From Acidobacteriota bacterium (GTDB lineage: Bacteria; Actinomycetota; Acidimicrobiia; Spongiisociales; UBA5794): a stretch of 56,955 nt of DNA. Location: the NCBI GenBank assembly GCA_022562055.1, contig JADFQA010000021.1, forward strand, positions 1-56,955, written 5' to 3'. Shown here piece by piece: positions 8,801-17,216 of the stretch; within the stretch, counting starts at the first letter, position 1, and every line of letters begins with the position of its first letter. The position numbers were made by a program, and so were the translations under genes. A model generated the notes under the pieces. The model was not told the DNA's origin. It saw only the letters and a list, made by a program, of their open reading frames with translations, and made no database searches.

Positions 8801-9126
8801 TTCAACACTATGTGGTTCGGTGCTGCCCGAACAACCACGCCCTCGGGCGGGGATTCGGCCTCGCATGAAGAGGATTTCGAGAAGAGGGCACCCCTAGCGC
8901 CCCGCCTAGCACATGGATGCATGGTAGGTGAAGCCGGAAGCAGTGTGGAATCGCGAGTGCCGCCAAACAAAGGTCTTTCCGTCCGCACACTGCTTTGCGA
9001 TCGGGACCGGTTTTCTACTCGGTCGAGGGGTGACACCTGTCAAGGCTTTCCGTCTGGGTGTGTCGAGGCCTCCGCGGTGCGTCACCTGCATCGCGGTAAC
9101 CTCAGAACTGACAGGTCGGAGCGAGC
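8801..9126. other. Intergenic stretch without a recognised gene
   Basis: Apart from the SRP RNA promoter at its left end and the ribosome site GGAG just before the thioesterase, I see nothing I can name. Open frames exist on both strands, but their translations show no family pattern. Confidence 0.4.
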
Positions 9127-9531
9127 TTGGAAACGTACAGAGGCATTGTCCGCAAGAGTGACATTGACCACATGGGGCACATGAACGTCACGTACTACAT
9201 GCAGAAGTTCGACGAGGCTACATGGGCGTTCTTCGCCGAACTTGGCATGGGGGCGTCATGGATGTCCGAGAACCGCCGTGGCATGATGGCCGTTGAGCAA
9301 CACATCAAGTATTACGCCGAGGTGGTGGCCGGCGAACGCCTTGTGATTTCGACAAAGGTGGTTGACGCCTCCAAGCAAACCATTCGGATCCTGCACACCA
9401 TGGTGAATCCGGCAACCGACACGGTCGTGGCGACCTGCGAGATGGTTGGCGTTTCTGTCGACCTCGATAGCCGATCGGCAACGCCGTTGACTCCAGAGGT
9501 ACGTGCGGTGGCCGAGACGTTGAGGGAGTAG
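9127..9531 (+). CDS. Acyl-CoA thioesterase, 4HBT hotdog family
   Basis: The 134-residue product has the 4HBT signature near its N-terminus: VRKSDIDHMGHMNVTYYMQKFDEATW, with the catalytic Asp in DIDHMGH and the Asn in MNVTYY. Hotdog-fold proteins of this size hydrolyse acyl-CoA thioesters. Initiation is at TTG 9127, because the conserved strand starts immediately after it and GGAG lies five bases upstream. It stands alone and the acyl chain is unknown. Confidence 0.85.
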   Translation: METYRGIVRKSDIDHMGHMNVTYYMQKFDEATWAFFAELGMGASWMSENRRGMMAVEQHIKYYAEVVAGERLVISTKVVDASKQTIRILHTMVNPATDTVVATCEMVGVSVDLDSRSATPLTPEVRAVAETLRE

Positions 9532-9537
9532 GCGTCT

Positions 9538-10139
9538 GTGTTGATTCATGCCCATGACGAGTAGCCGACGCCTGATGCGTGGAGAAAATTCGCAGAGGCG
9601 AACAGCTTCGGTCACCTTGTTGCGTCTGGTAGCGACCGCGACGTCGCGGTGGATGTGCCCACGCAATTCCTACTGATTGAAGACACCGTGTGGTTGCACC
9701 TCGCCAGGCCGAACCCGGTTTTTCAAGCCCTGTTTGAGAACCCGAACGTAGTGCTCAGCATTGCAGGCGATTGGGCCTACATCCCTGATGCGTGGAAGGC
9801 CATTGGTGAGGAAGATCCACGCAGCGGAATTCCCACGACGTACTACGCGGCGGTTCAGCTCATCGGTACTGCATCGTGATTGATGATCCCACTGAGGTTG
9901 CCGACATTCTCGCACGCCAGCTTGGCGATCTTGAGCCAGGCTCGGATGCGGTCCATCCCTCAGAACATGCAAGCCGGCCGCGGGCGATTCGAGGCCTCAA
10001 GATCGAAATCGACGAGGTCCGTGCGAAGTTCAAATACGGTGGCAACGCCGATATCGAGCATCGCCGTGCCGTGGCGGCTCTGCTCGCCGAGAGAGATGGT
10101 CCCGGTGACTCAATGGCGTTGCAGCATCTGAACGATTAA
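9538..10139 (+). pseudogene. FMN-binding PaiB-like protein, broken by a stop and a frameshift
   Basis: Across two frames the sequence spells a PaiB-type FMN-binding protein. After GTG/TTG at 9538-9543 come LIHAHDE, an in-frame TAG (9562-9564), then DAWRKFAEANSFGHLVA, FLLIEDTVWLHLARPNP, SIAGDWAYIPDAWKA and IPTTYYAAVQLIGTA. At about 9874-9879 the frame shifts by -1, and the rest (IDDPTEVADILARQL, RAIRGLKIEIDEVRAKFKYGG) follows to 10139. Intact relatives of about 200 residues are continuous through both points. Two independent lesions argue for a true pseudogene rather than one sequencing error. Confidence 0.8.
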
Positions 10140-10241
10140 CTGGCTGGCGAACCAACTACCTAACACCAAGGTCTCGAAGGGTTCGCAATTTTCTCGGGGA
10201 ACTCCTCTAGGGTCACGGCGCGCGTTGTGGAGGAGTCCGAA

Positions 10242-10703
10242 GTGCCGATGTCTGATCATCTCAGGTCTGTCCGTTCGAAGGTTGGTAGCCAACTGCTGGT
10301 GCTGCCCGCGGTGGGAGCGGTGATCCATAACGACGTCGGCGAAATCTTGCTCGTATTCACTCATGATGACATGTGGGGTACCCCAGGTGGTGCGGTCGAC
10401 CCCGGTGAACAACCGGCTGACGCTGTGGTTCGCGAGGTGTTTGAGGAGGTGGGACTCAGGGTCGAGCCTGAGCGCGTCTTGTCGACCCATCTGCACCACG
10501 TCGATTATCCAAACGGCGACTCCGTGGACTACACGGTGGTTGTGTTTCGGTGCCGGGTTCTCGATGGCGAGATCAGTGCGAATGACGGCGAAGTGGTCGA
10601 GTGGGAGTGGGTAGATCCTGCTGCGGCTTGGGGCCGGGGTGTGGAGATCGACCCGACGGTTCTAGGTGCCGACTACGCCGGCCCAACAACCTTCCGAAAG
10701 TGA
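10242..10703 (+). CDS. Nudix hydrolase
   Basis: A perfect Nudix box lies at about residues 47-69: G, five residues, E, seven residues, REVFEEVGL. This motif binds the divalent metal that helps cleave a nucleoside diphosphate linked to another group. The fold is otherwise standard (VGAVIHNDVGEILLVF before the box, HHVDYPNGDSVDYTVVVFRC after). GTG 10242 is six bases from a strong GGAGGAG (10229-10235); ATG 10248 is the alternative. The substrate is unknown. Confidence 0.85.
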   Translation: MPMSDHLRSVRSKVGSQLLVLPAVGAVIHNDVGEILLVFTHDDMWGTPGGAVDPGEQPADAVVREVFEEVGLRVEPERVLSTHLHHVDYPNGDSVDYTVVVFRCRVLDGEISANDGEVVEWEWVDPAAAWGRGVEIDPTVLGADYAGPTTFRK

Positions 10704-10771
10704 CAGCCGGATAGCCTTCGGTACTTCGCAACTGTTGGGAACTATCCTGCACTAGTGGGCGTCTCATTGGC

Positions 10772-11791
10772 ATGCGGGGGTTTAGGCGCGTTACAGGTAG
10801 GGCTTCGGCAAGTGCGGTCGCACTGGCCGTACTTGTTATGTCGAGTTGCAGTTTTGGCAACGATCCATACCAGATCCCGGCCGATCAGTTGCGCCAGAAC
10901 GCTCCTTTGGCGACTGCGGTGCAAGTCACAGAGTCTTGCGTGGGTCTACCTCGCGGCGTCGCAGCCACAGCGGATCTGGGCCGAATTGTGGTTAAAGCTA
11001 ACGAGGCGGTGTTTGTACTGTCGATGCGCACCGGCTCGTTCACGAGCATCGAAACCCCCGCCCTCGGTGCTGTTGTTATGACGCGTCCAGGGGTGGCGCT
11101 GATTGGTTCGGGTGCCTACGGAGTCGATCCGCAGCGTAACGTCCTGTTTGATTTCAATCGCGAGATGTCGGTTGGTTTGGACCTCCAGGGATGGCGCCTC
11201 GACAAGAGCGGCCCGACACCCGTGCTCGGCTCGTTCGGCGGCCGGGTGCTCCTAGCGGTTGTACAAGCCGACCCAGACTCGGGCAACGTGACCACCGGCG
11301 TGGGTGGCCTTTCGATCGAGGGTGTTCTCGATTGGGTCGTTCCAATGGAAGTATCGGGCGAGAGAGTTGGGCCATTGGCGCCATCGCCCGTGTTCGTAAG
11401 CCCGGCCCGCAATCGAGTTTTGATCGCCGCGCGAGCTCCCAATACTCCGAAGTTGCAACATGTGTTGCTGACGTTGGTAGATCAGGCGGGGTCCGTCGTG
11501 GAGTCCGGTGGCGTCTGGCCTGCGGATGGGATGGCGATTGTTGGGTGGTGGGATGCGGACAGGGTTGTTGCCGAAGATGTGGCTACCGGGTTGCGTGTCA
11601 TCGGTGCTCCACTAGCGGTCGACACCGCGCCTTTCGAACTGTTCGACGATGTCGCGTTTGAGAACCTCCGTCTGGCCGGGGACGGGAAGAACGCACTCGT
11701 GGACACTGCGTCGACGCTGGCGCTGGTGTCACAAGACGGGGTAAGTGTGTGGACCGCCATTACGAGCTGCGAGATCCGGCTCTCGCGATAG
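10772..11791 (+). CDS. Secreted lipoprotein of unknown function
   Basis: The 339-residue product begins with basic residues and a hydrophobic stretch ending in a lipobox-like MSSC (about residues 23-26), which predicts export and lipid anchoring. The mature part is rich in beta strands with repeated short VLIGSG/VLIAARAP-like segments, suggestive of a beta-propeller, but I recognise no family. It converges on the agmatinase-like gene. Confidence 0.65.
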   Translation: MRGFRRVTGRASASAVALAVLVMSSCSFGNDPYQIPADQLRQNAPLATAVQVTESCVGLPRGVAATADLGRIVVKANEAVFVLSMRTGSFTSIETPALGAVVMTRPGVALIGSGAYGVDPQRNVLFDFNREMSVGLDLQGWRLDKSGPTPVLGSFGGRVLLAVVQADPDSGNVTTGVGGLSIEGVLDWVVPMEVSGERVGPLAPSPVFVSPARNRVLIAARAPNTPKLQHVLLTLVDQAGSVVESGGVWPADGMAIVGWWDADRVVAEDVATGLRVIGAPLAVDTAPFELFDDVAFENLRLAGDGKNALVDTASTLALVSQDGVSVWTAITSCEIRLSR

Positions 11792-11801
11792 GCGAGAAGC
11801 G

Positions 11802-12773
11802 TCAGGCCTGGGCAGCGAGCTTGCGCTCTGCCATCCCGTTGAGCACTTCGAGCACGACCCTGTTCGCCATAAATGCGGTGATCTGTCCCGGGCCGTCGTA
11901 CGGTGGTGACACCTCAACAATGTCGACACCAATAACCGGCAGCTCCTTGGCAATCCGTCGTACGGTGTCGAGCAGTTCCCTCGATGTGATGCCGCCGGGC
12001 TCGGGGGTGCCCGTACCCGGCGCGAAGGCTGGATCGACGACGTCGACGTCGACCGAAATAAAGACTCCCTTGGTACCTGCGTCGGTGCAGGCTTGCACGG
12101 CGTCATCCACCACTGCATGCAGACCGCGATCTGCGATTTCGGACATTAAGAACGTGCGCATCCTCTGTTCAGCCATCCAGGCGATCACATCAGGATTCGG
12201 CCAGTAACCGCGTAGCCCGATCTGGACGAACCGATGCCCGGGGACCGCACCAGACTCGATGAGGCGGCGCATCGGCGTACCGTGGCCGTGGAGCTCACCG
12301 TAGTGATCGGTACCGGTATCGGCGTGCGCATCGAAGTGAACGAGCCCGAAACTTCCGGCACCATACGTTCGTGCGAGTCCAGTACCGTTGCCGTAGGTGA
12401 TCGAGTGGTCACCACCCAGCACGATTGGGATGGCACCCTTGGCGGAGATCTCAGCGATAGCCTCGGCAAGACGTTCGAGAGATTTCTCGGCGTAACCGGG
12501 CGGCAGTTCAAGATCGCCAATGTCCACGACTCGGAACACCTCGAACGGGTCGACGCCGGTTGGTAGGTGAGGACGCCGTGCGTTGGTGTCGAGGTAGTCC
12601 GCTTCGCGAATGGCTTTCGGTCCGAAACGAGTTCCTGAGCGGAACGTGGTCCCGCAATCGATCGGCGCGCCAACAATTACGATGTCGGCGTCTCCCTCAC
12701 CAAGGTCGCTCAACGCAACCGCGGGCACACCCGCATAGGTATTAAACGCCCCAAACCGCCAAATATCACTCAT
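11802..12773 (-). CDS. Agmatinase-like ureohydrolase
   Basis: The 323-residue protein has the three manganese-binding motifs of the arginase/agmatinase family: GGDHSITYG (about residue 138), FDAHADTG (about 160) and SVDVDVVDPAFAPGTGTPEPGG (about 243). It should hydrolyse a guanidino compound to urea plus an amine. Agmatine, guanidinobutyrate, guanidinopropionate or guanidine itself are all possible within this branch. ATG 12773 has GAGGCG upstream. The frame stays open to 12929, but that extension is the tail of a decayed phosphoesterase. Confidence 0.88.
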   Translation of the reverse strand: MSDIWRFGAFNTYAGVPAVALSDLGEGDADIVIVGAPIDCGTTFRSGTRFGPKAIREADYLDTNARRPHLPTGVDPFEVFRVVDIGDLELPPGYAEKSLERLAEAIAEISAKGAIPIVLGGDHSITYGNGTGLARTYGAGSFGLVHFDAHADTGTDHYGELHGHGTPMRRLIESGAVPGHRFVQIGLRGYWPNPDVIAWMAEQRMRTFLMSEIADRGLHAVVDDAVQACTDAGTKGVFISVDVDVVDPAFAPGTGTPEPGGITSRELLDTVRRIAKELPVIGVDIVEVSPPYDGPGQITAFMANRVVLEVLNGMAERKLAAQA

Positions 12774-12814
12774 AACATCGCCTCGTGTCGGTGATGAAAC
12801 GATATCGCGTGTTG

Positions 12815-13015
12815 TGAGGCCCCGGACGGATACTGACCGTCCGGCGAACGTGTCTATGAACTGCCACATGTACCCGGTGTCCTCGAGGTCGAATATCAGG
12901 ACACCGTTCGAGGCAGCGATGCCTCCCACTGCTGTGAGGCGGTGAAGCGTTCGTAGTTGTGGTCGCTACCGCCAAACGCGAGGTTGAACTGGGCACCTAC
13001 ATTTCGGTACCTCAG
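12815..13015 (-). pseudogene. Remnant of a secreted metallophosphoesterase C-terminus
   Basis: On the reverse strand one frame reads LRYRNVGAQFNLAFGGSDHNYERF, which resembles the last metal-binding block of purple-acid/PhoD-like phosphatases (normally GHDHNYER). A second frame, open from 12929, continues GVLIFDLEDTGYMWQFID, like the final strand of such enzymes. The frames are offset, so the segment is a broken tail. Its frame runs on without a stop into the agmatinase-like gene. The call rests on short motifs only. Confidence 0.45.
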
Positions 13016-13098
13016 ATGTCCAGCGCCTGCCGAAAGCTGCCAGCTATCGGCAGGCTCTCGCTGCGGCGAGAGTTCTTTGCGGAACGCAAACTATTTTG

Positions 13099-13188
13099 CG
13101 GAGAGAGTGGGATTTGAACCCACGGAACTGAAAATAACAGCTCAACAGTTTTCGAGACTGCCGCCTTCGTCCACTCGGCCATCTCTCC
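13099..13188 (-). tRNA. tRNA-Ser (anticodon CGA)
   Basis: GGAGAGA pairs with TCTCTCC, and the discriminator is G. The anticodon loop is CTCGAAA with anticodon CGA between GCAGT and ACTGT. A long variable arm and the T loop TTCAAAT are present. CCA is not encoded. Confidence 0.95.
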
Positions 13189-13260
13189 AGGTTTGGCCAT
13201 GTGTCATCGCGACGACGTGGCCTAGGAGCAGGATGATAGTTGGTGCCGAGCCGAACTCGG

Positions 13261-13713
13261 CTATCTGTGCGCCTCGAAGAAGGTAGTCAGAATTGCCGCG
13301 CACCGATCTTCCAGGACTCCCGCTTCGAGCTGGATCAAATGGTTGAGACGTTCGTCGCGTGGGATGTTGAACAGGCTCCATACGGCGCCAGCCTTGGTAT
13401 CGGTTGCCCCGTAGACAATGCGGTCCACACGAGCCCACACTGCGGCCATTGCACACATCGCACACGGTTCCAGCGTCACGACGAGAGTATGTCCGGTGAG
13501 TCGCCAGTTGCCCAGCTCTCGCGACCTCTGCGAGATGACGAGTATTTCGGCGTGCGCAGTTGCGTCGCCCAGTTGCTCTCGGCGATTGTGGTCGCTCGCT
13601 ACGATCTTGCCGTCGCGGTCGAGCAGCACAGCGCCGACGGGAACGTCTTCGTGGTCCGCTGCAGCTTGGGCTTCGATAAGCGCCGATTCCATTACCGTGT
13701 TCCAAAGATCCAT
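13261..13713 (-). CDS. tadA: tRNA-specific adenosine-34 deaminase
   Basis: The 150-residue protein has the zinc deaminase motifs HAE (in ATAHAEIL, about residue 55) and PCAMC (about residues 86-90), with the TadA-specific NRREQLGDATAHAE and LEPCAMCAMA contexts. It converts A34 to inosine in tRNA-Arg(ACG); that tRNA is encoded in this window at 50981. AGGTGA precedes the ATG. It sits among three serine tRNA genes. Confidence 0.92.
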   Translation of the reverse strand: MDLWNTVMESALIEAQAAADHEDVPVGAVLLDRDGKIVASDHNRREQLGDATAHAEILVISQRSRELGNWRLTGHTLVVTLEPCAMCAMAAVWARVDRIVYGATDTKAGAVWSLFNIPRDERLNHLIQLEAGVLEDRCAAILTTFFEAHR

Positions 13714-13753
13714 AAATCACCTAAGTGCGGAAGGGTTAATATGGCACACCTCC

Positions 13754-13842
13754 GGAGGGGTCGCATAGTCCGGCCGAGTGCGCACGCTTGGAAAGCGTGT
13801 AGGCGGGTAACCGTCTCGAGGGTTCGAATCCCTCTCCCTCCG
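13754..13842 (+). tRNA. tRNA-Ser (anticodon GGA)
   Basis: GGAGGGG pairs with TCCCTCC. The anticodon stem-loop is CACGC-TTGGAAA-GCGTG. A class II variable arm and the T arm GGTTCGAATCC follow. Discriminator G; no encoded CCA. Confidence 0.95.
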
Positions 13843-13914
13843 CAGTCTCGATACCGATAGGTGACGAGTCCGTTGTTCCTTTCGGGACGATGCGCCGCGT
13901 TGCGGCAAGAGCTT

Positions 13915-14001
13915 GGAGGGATAGCCAAGCGGACGAAGGCAACAGTCTTGAAAACTGTCGAGCCCTTATGGGTTCCGTGGGTTCGAATCCCACTCCCTCC
14001 G
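13915..14001 (+). tRNA. tRNA-Ser (anticodon TGA)
   Basis: GGAGGGA pairs with TCCCTCC. The anticodon loop is CTTGAAA with anticodon TGA. A long variable arm and the T loop TTCGAAT are present. Discriminator G. It lies about 70 bases after tRNA-Ser(GGA) and may share its transcript. Confidence 0.95.
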
Positions 14002-14158
14002 CAAAACCACAGGGCCGCCGCGATGCGCGAGTTCGCACGGTCTGGGTCGCGCAGTGAGGTGCTTCACGGAGGGACCCATATTTGGTTGCACTACGCGTTT
14101 TTTCCGACTTCTCTGAGTGGTCGGCGTCAAGGTGTGGAAGTCGAAAAAGAAGGTTTGT

Positions 14159-15098
14159 ATGCAACGACGTTTGATTTTACTCATTTCCGCCGCACTTGCG
14201 ATGTCGACTTTGGTCGTCTCACCTGCGCTGGCGCACGACGACGAGAGTGAAGGCGGTGGCGGCACCCTACCTGGCGTTGGGAGATTCGATCGCTGCCGGC
14301 ACCCAGCAGCCAGTACCGTTTACCGACAACGGGTACACCGGCCGCTTGTTCAAAGATCTCAAAGATGAATACGGGTTCGACACGTTCGTGAACCTCGCCT
14401 GCCCTGGCGATGACACCCGCGAAATGCTCGACGGTAACTACGGGTCGTTCTGCTACGGAGATAGCGCATTCCTGCCACCCGGCGGATCCTCGCAGTTGGC
14501 CGCCGCGCTTGCCTATCTGGTGGCCAACCCCGGCGAAGTCAAGCTCATCACATTGACGATGGGTGCAAACGACATCCTCGGTTGCAACTTCGCTACCCCA
14601 GCGGGGATCCCTTGTTTCTTCGGTGCTCTTGATCAGATCGGCGCAAACCTGACGGTAATTCTCGCGGCATTGCAAGCCGCCGCACCAGGCGTCCCGATCA
14701 TTGCGATGAACTACTACAACTCGAACCTCGGTTTCTGGCCGGTCGATCCCGCGCTTGCTCTGTCGACACAGCCGCTTGTTCCGTTCTTCAACGGAGCGCT
14801 CGCAGCGGTGTATGGAGTATTCAGTGTGCCGGTTGCGGATGTTGAGACCGCGTTCGATACGTTCGACACGAACGGGAAGATCCCCAAGAACTTCCGATCA
14901 ATCTGCAAGTACACGCGGATGTGCGCGAAGCAGCACGGAACCTATGTTCAAAGCCTCTTTGAAACGGCCACATCTGGATTGCAACCTGACATTCATCCGA
15001 CAAACAAGGGTTACAAGCAGATCGCTAAAACGTTCAGTAATCTGATCGAAGATCTGGACCTGTTCGACGATGATGGTGGCGATTCTAACGACGACTAG
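14159..15098 (+). pseudogene. Secreted SGNH/GDSL esterase with a frameshift after the signal peptide
   Basis: A start with a good site (AAGAAGG, ATG 14159) encodes a clear signal peptide (basic residues, LILLISAALAMSTLVV, SPALA cut site) and then DDESEGGGG. The esterase domain follows in a different frame (+1), beginning at about APYLALGDSIAAG. It has block I GDS, block III GAND (in LTMGANDIL) and block V DIHPTNKG. The shift lies within the repeat GGCGGTGGCGGC at about 14254-14265. If one base is lost or ribosomes slip, the product is a normal secreted lipase/esterase of about 310 residues. It could be a fresh mutation, a phase switch or a sequence error. Confidence 0.75.
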
Positions 15099-15149
15099 CT
15101 CTTTGAGCGTGCTGCCCAGAAGGCGGCAACTCTTTGCAGAGGTTGGTGA

Positions 15150-15180
15150 TTGTGGGCGCAACTCCATGTTGCGCCCACAA
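15150..15180. terminator. Bidirectional hairpin between convergent genes
   Basis: A perfect 13-bp stem (TTGTGGGCGCAAC at 15150-15162 with its complement at 15168-15180) encloses a five-base loop. It lies between the converging esterase and patatin genes. No long T-run is present. Confidence 0.6.
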
Positions 15181-15249
15181 CCGCGCCCCGGTCGGGGTAG
15201 GGACGCCGGTTTTGGGATTTCGGGCCAGATCGCCTGGCGGGAAGCAGCG

Positions 15250-16137
15250 TTACGAGTTGGCGAGCTGCTGGGAGGTGGCTTCGTAGCCCTCGTCAAACAT
15301 CTGGGCGGCTTCGTCTTTTGTGATGTCGAAGTCCAGGGGGTCGCGAGTTGCCGGCACCACGATGACGTGGGCTTCGACGTTGGGGAGACTGCCAAGGGCG
15401 TCGCGAGCTTTGATACCGGAGGCCACGACAGCCGCGGCGTACGAAACGGGACCGTTAATCAGCCGGTGGTCTTCTTCGGATGTGCCGGTCTCGAATCGGA
15501 ATCCCAGGATCGGGAGACCCGCCGACATGTCGACCACCCGTAGCCCAAAGTTTGCTGCCATTGCGCCATCGATGAGCAACGTTTCATGGCCCTTCACTTT
15601 CACCTTGACGGGTCGGAACACGAACGGCACGGCAGACGAGGCGCGCACCGCCCACGCGACCGAGGTGCTTTCTGGTGTCCGACCGAGTTTTTCGAGGTCA
15701 TCCGGCAGCACGAGGCCGCGCACGTGGGTGACATCGGTCACGATCACGCGAAATGTGGTCGTCGGTGAATCGGCCGCAACGAGGTCTGCGAAGGTGCGGA
15801 TGCCGCGTCTGCCAAGGAGTTCGTTCCAGGTGCGTTCGATCTCCTTTCCCATGAATATGCCGTTGCTCCTCAGCATCGCCAGGCGTCGGCCAATCGCCGG
15901 AATTCTGGCGACAAAGTCGGCGTCCATGAGTCCGGGCCAATCAACGTCGCACACAATCGATCGGAGTTCTCCCGCCGAGTACCCGGCAGCGACGAGGGCA
16001 CCGACCATTGCACCCGCCGAGGTCCCGACCACACGTTCAAATACGTAGCCGCTGTCCATTGCAGCAGCAGCGGCCCCTGCCGATGCGATGCCGCGGATGC
16101 CACCCCCCTCGAACACCCCGATCACGTTTTCACCCAT
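15250..16137 (-). CDS. Patatin-like phospholipase
   Basis: The 295-residue protein has the complete patatin Ser-Asp dyad: oxyanion hole GGGIRG (about residues 11-16), nucleophile elbow GTSAG (about 39-43) and DGA (about 195). These enzymes hydrolyse acyl chains of lipids in the cytoplasm or at the membrane. ATG 16137 begins seven bases after TATTAT on the same strand, so the mRNA is probably leaderless; no ribosome site is seen. Confidence 0.88.
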   Translation of the reverse strand: MGENVIGVFEGGGIRGIASAGAAAAAMDSGYVFERVVGTSAGAMVGALVAAGYSAGELRSIVCDVDWPGLMDADFVARIPAIGRRLAMLRSNGIFMGKEIERTWNELLGRRGIRTFADLVAADSPTTTFRVIVTDVTHVRGLVLPDDLEKLGRTPESTSVAWAVRASSAVPFVFRPVKVKVKGHETLLIDGAMAANFGLRVVDMSAGLPILGFRFETGTSEEDHRLINGPVSYAAAVVASGIKARDALGSLPNVEAHVIVVPATRDPLDFDITKDEAAQMFDEGYEATSQQLANS

Positions 16138-16150
16138 ACCAAATATAATA
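16138..16150 (-). promoter_or_regulatory. Leaderless -10 element of the patatin gene
   Basis: On the reverse strand, TATTAT (16150-16145) is followed by seven bases and then the ATG. This spacing puts the transcription start at the start codon. The 214 bases from here to iolB hold no recognisable gene. Confidence 0.5.
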
Positions 16151-16364
16151 CGACCGGACCGCTGTTTTGTTCCGCATCGGTCAGCAGCGAGGGAGTATGA
16201 CAAGGGACCGCGGCCCTCTCCTCTTTGCTGCACCGACTTGTGCGGCTCGCAGGTCGAGAAGAACTTGGTTCAGTCGTCGGCGGGCGGCCGCCGTGACATG
16301 TCTCCTCATCGTCCAAGAACCGAACCCCTATTCGTTACGCGACGTGTTGCTCGTGTAGGTTTGG

Positions 16365-17216
16365 CTACGGGCTCGTCATCGGGAGGCGGGGGTCGGTTGG
16401 TTGGTTGTCTAGCGATGCTCGGACCCAGGCGTGTACGGGGTCATCGCAGAATCTCCAGGCGCGGTCGGGTGACGGGCCGGCCATGACGTTGAGGTAATAC
16501 ATGTGGTGCCCGGGGGCTGCCGCTGCGGGACCGTGGTAGCCGCGTGGCACGAGATATACGTCACCGTCTTGCACCCTCATCGTGTCATCGATCTCGCCGT
16601 CATCGGTGTAGGCGTTGAAGAGACCAAACCCGTCATCTCCCGCAATGCGGAAGTAGTAGATCTCCTCAAGTTCGGTCTCTGTTTCACTCGTCTCATCGTG
16701 CTTGTGTGGGGGATACGACGACCAGCTTCCCTCGGGCGTTAACACCTCAACTGCAATCAGCTTGTGTGCATCAGCGGAGTCGGCGCTGAGGAAGTTGTTG
16801 ATCTGGCGAGTGCCGGAACCGCCGCCCCTCACCTCGACGCGGACGTCCTTGGCATCGACGCGGTACGGGTCGATGCGTCGTGTTGCTTCGGCCGTACACA
16901 ACGCGATCTGGCACGGTTGGTCAGCGATCAGCCGAACCGAGGTGTCGATGGGCACATACGCAAAGTCGGTGACTGCGTCGAACACCCCAGACCGACCCGC
17001 GAGAGTGAAGGAATGAGACTCGACTTGAACGGTCACGCCTCCCGAGAGAGGGAGGATCGCCATTTCTGTGGTGCCCGTGACGAGATCGTGAGTGGCGTTC
17101 GCGTCCAAATTGAGGACGCGTAGGCCCGAGTACCGCCAACCGGCCCGGGTAGCGTCGATGTCGACCAGAGCGTTTCCGCTACCGCTCGATCCTGCTGGGT
17201 AGAACCGTCTAACCAT
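16365..17216 (-). CDS. iolB: 5-deoxy-glucuronate isomerase
   Basis: The 283-residue cupin protein starts MVRRFYPAGSSGSGNALVDI. It contains the conserved metal-binding region SSYPPHKHDE...ETELEEIYYFRI (about residues 160-185) and the later DGDVYLVPRGYHGPAAAAPGHHMYYLNVMAG. It turns 5-deoxy-D-glucuronate into 2-deoxy-5-keto-D-gluconate in myo-inositol breakdown. Its start overlaps the end of the aldolase gene by eight bases. It is the last gene of the leftward iol operon. Confidence 0.93.
   Translation of the reverse strand: MVRRFYPAGSSGSGNALVDIDATRAGWRYSGLRVLNLDANATHDLVTGTTEMAILPLSGGVTVQVESHSFTLAGRSGVFDAVTDFAYVPIDTSVRLIADQPCQIALCTAEATRRIDPYRVDAKDVRVEVRGGGSGTRQINNFLSADSADAHKLIAVEVLTPEGSWSSYPPHKHDETSETETELEEIYYFRIAGDDGFGLFNAYTDDGEIDDTMRVQDGDVYLVPRGYHGPAAAAPGHHMYYLNVMAGPSPDRAWRFCDDPVHAWVRASLDNQPTDPRLPMTSP

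Noticed and set aside
12815-12850. Possible guanidine riboswitch before the agmatinase-like gene
   Set aside because: A CCGGACGG hairpin (12822-12844) lies upstream, but the loop and the conserved bases of known guanidine riboswitch classes are not present, and the region looks like decayed coding sequence.
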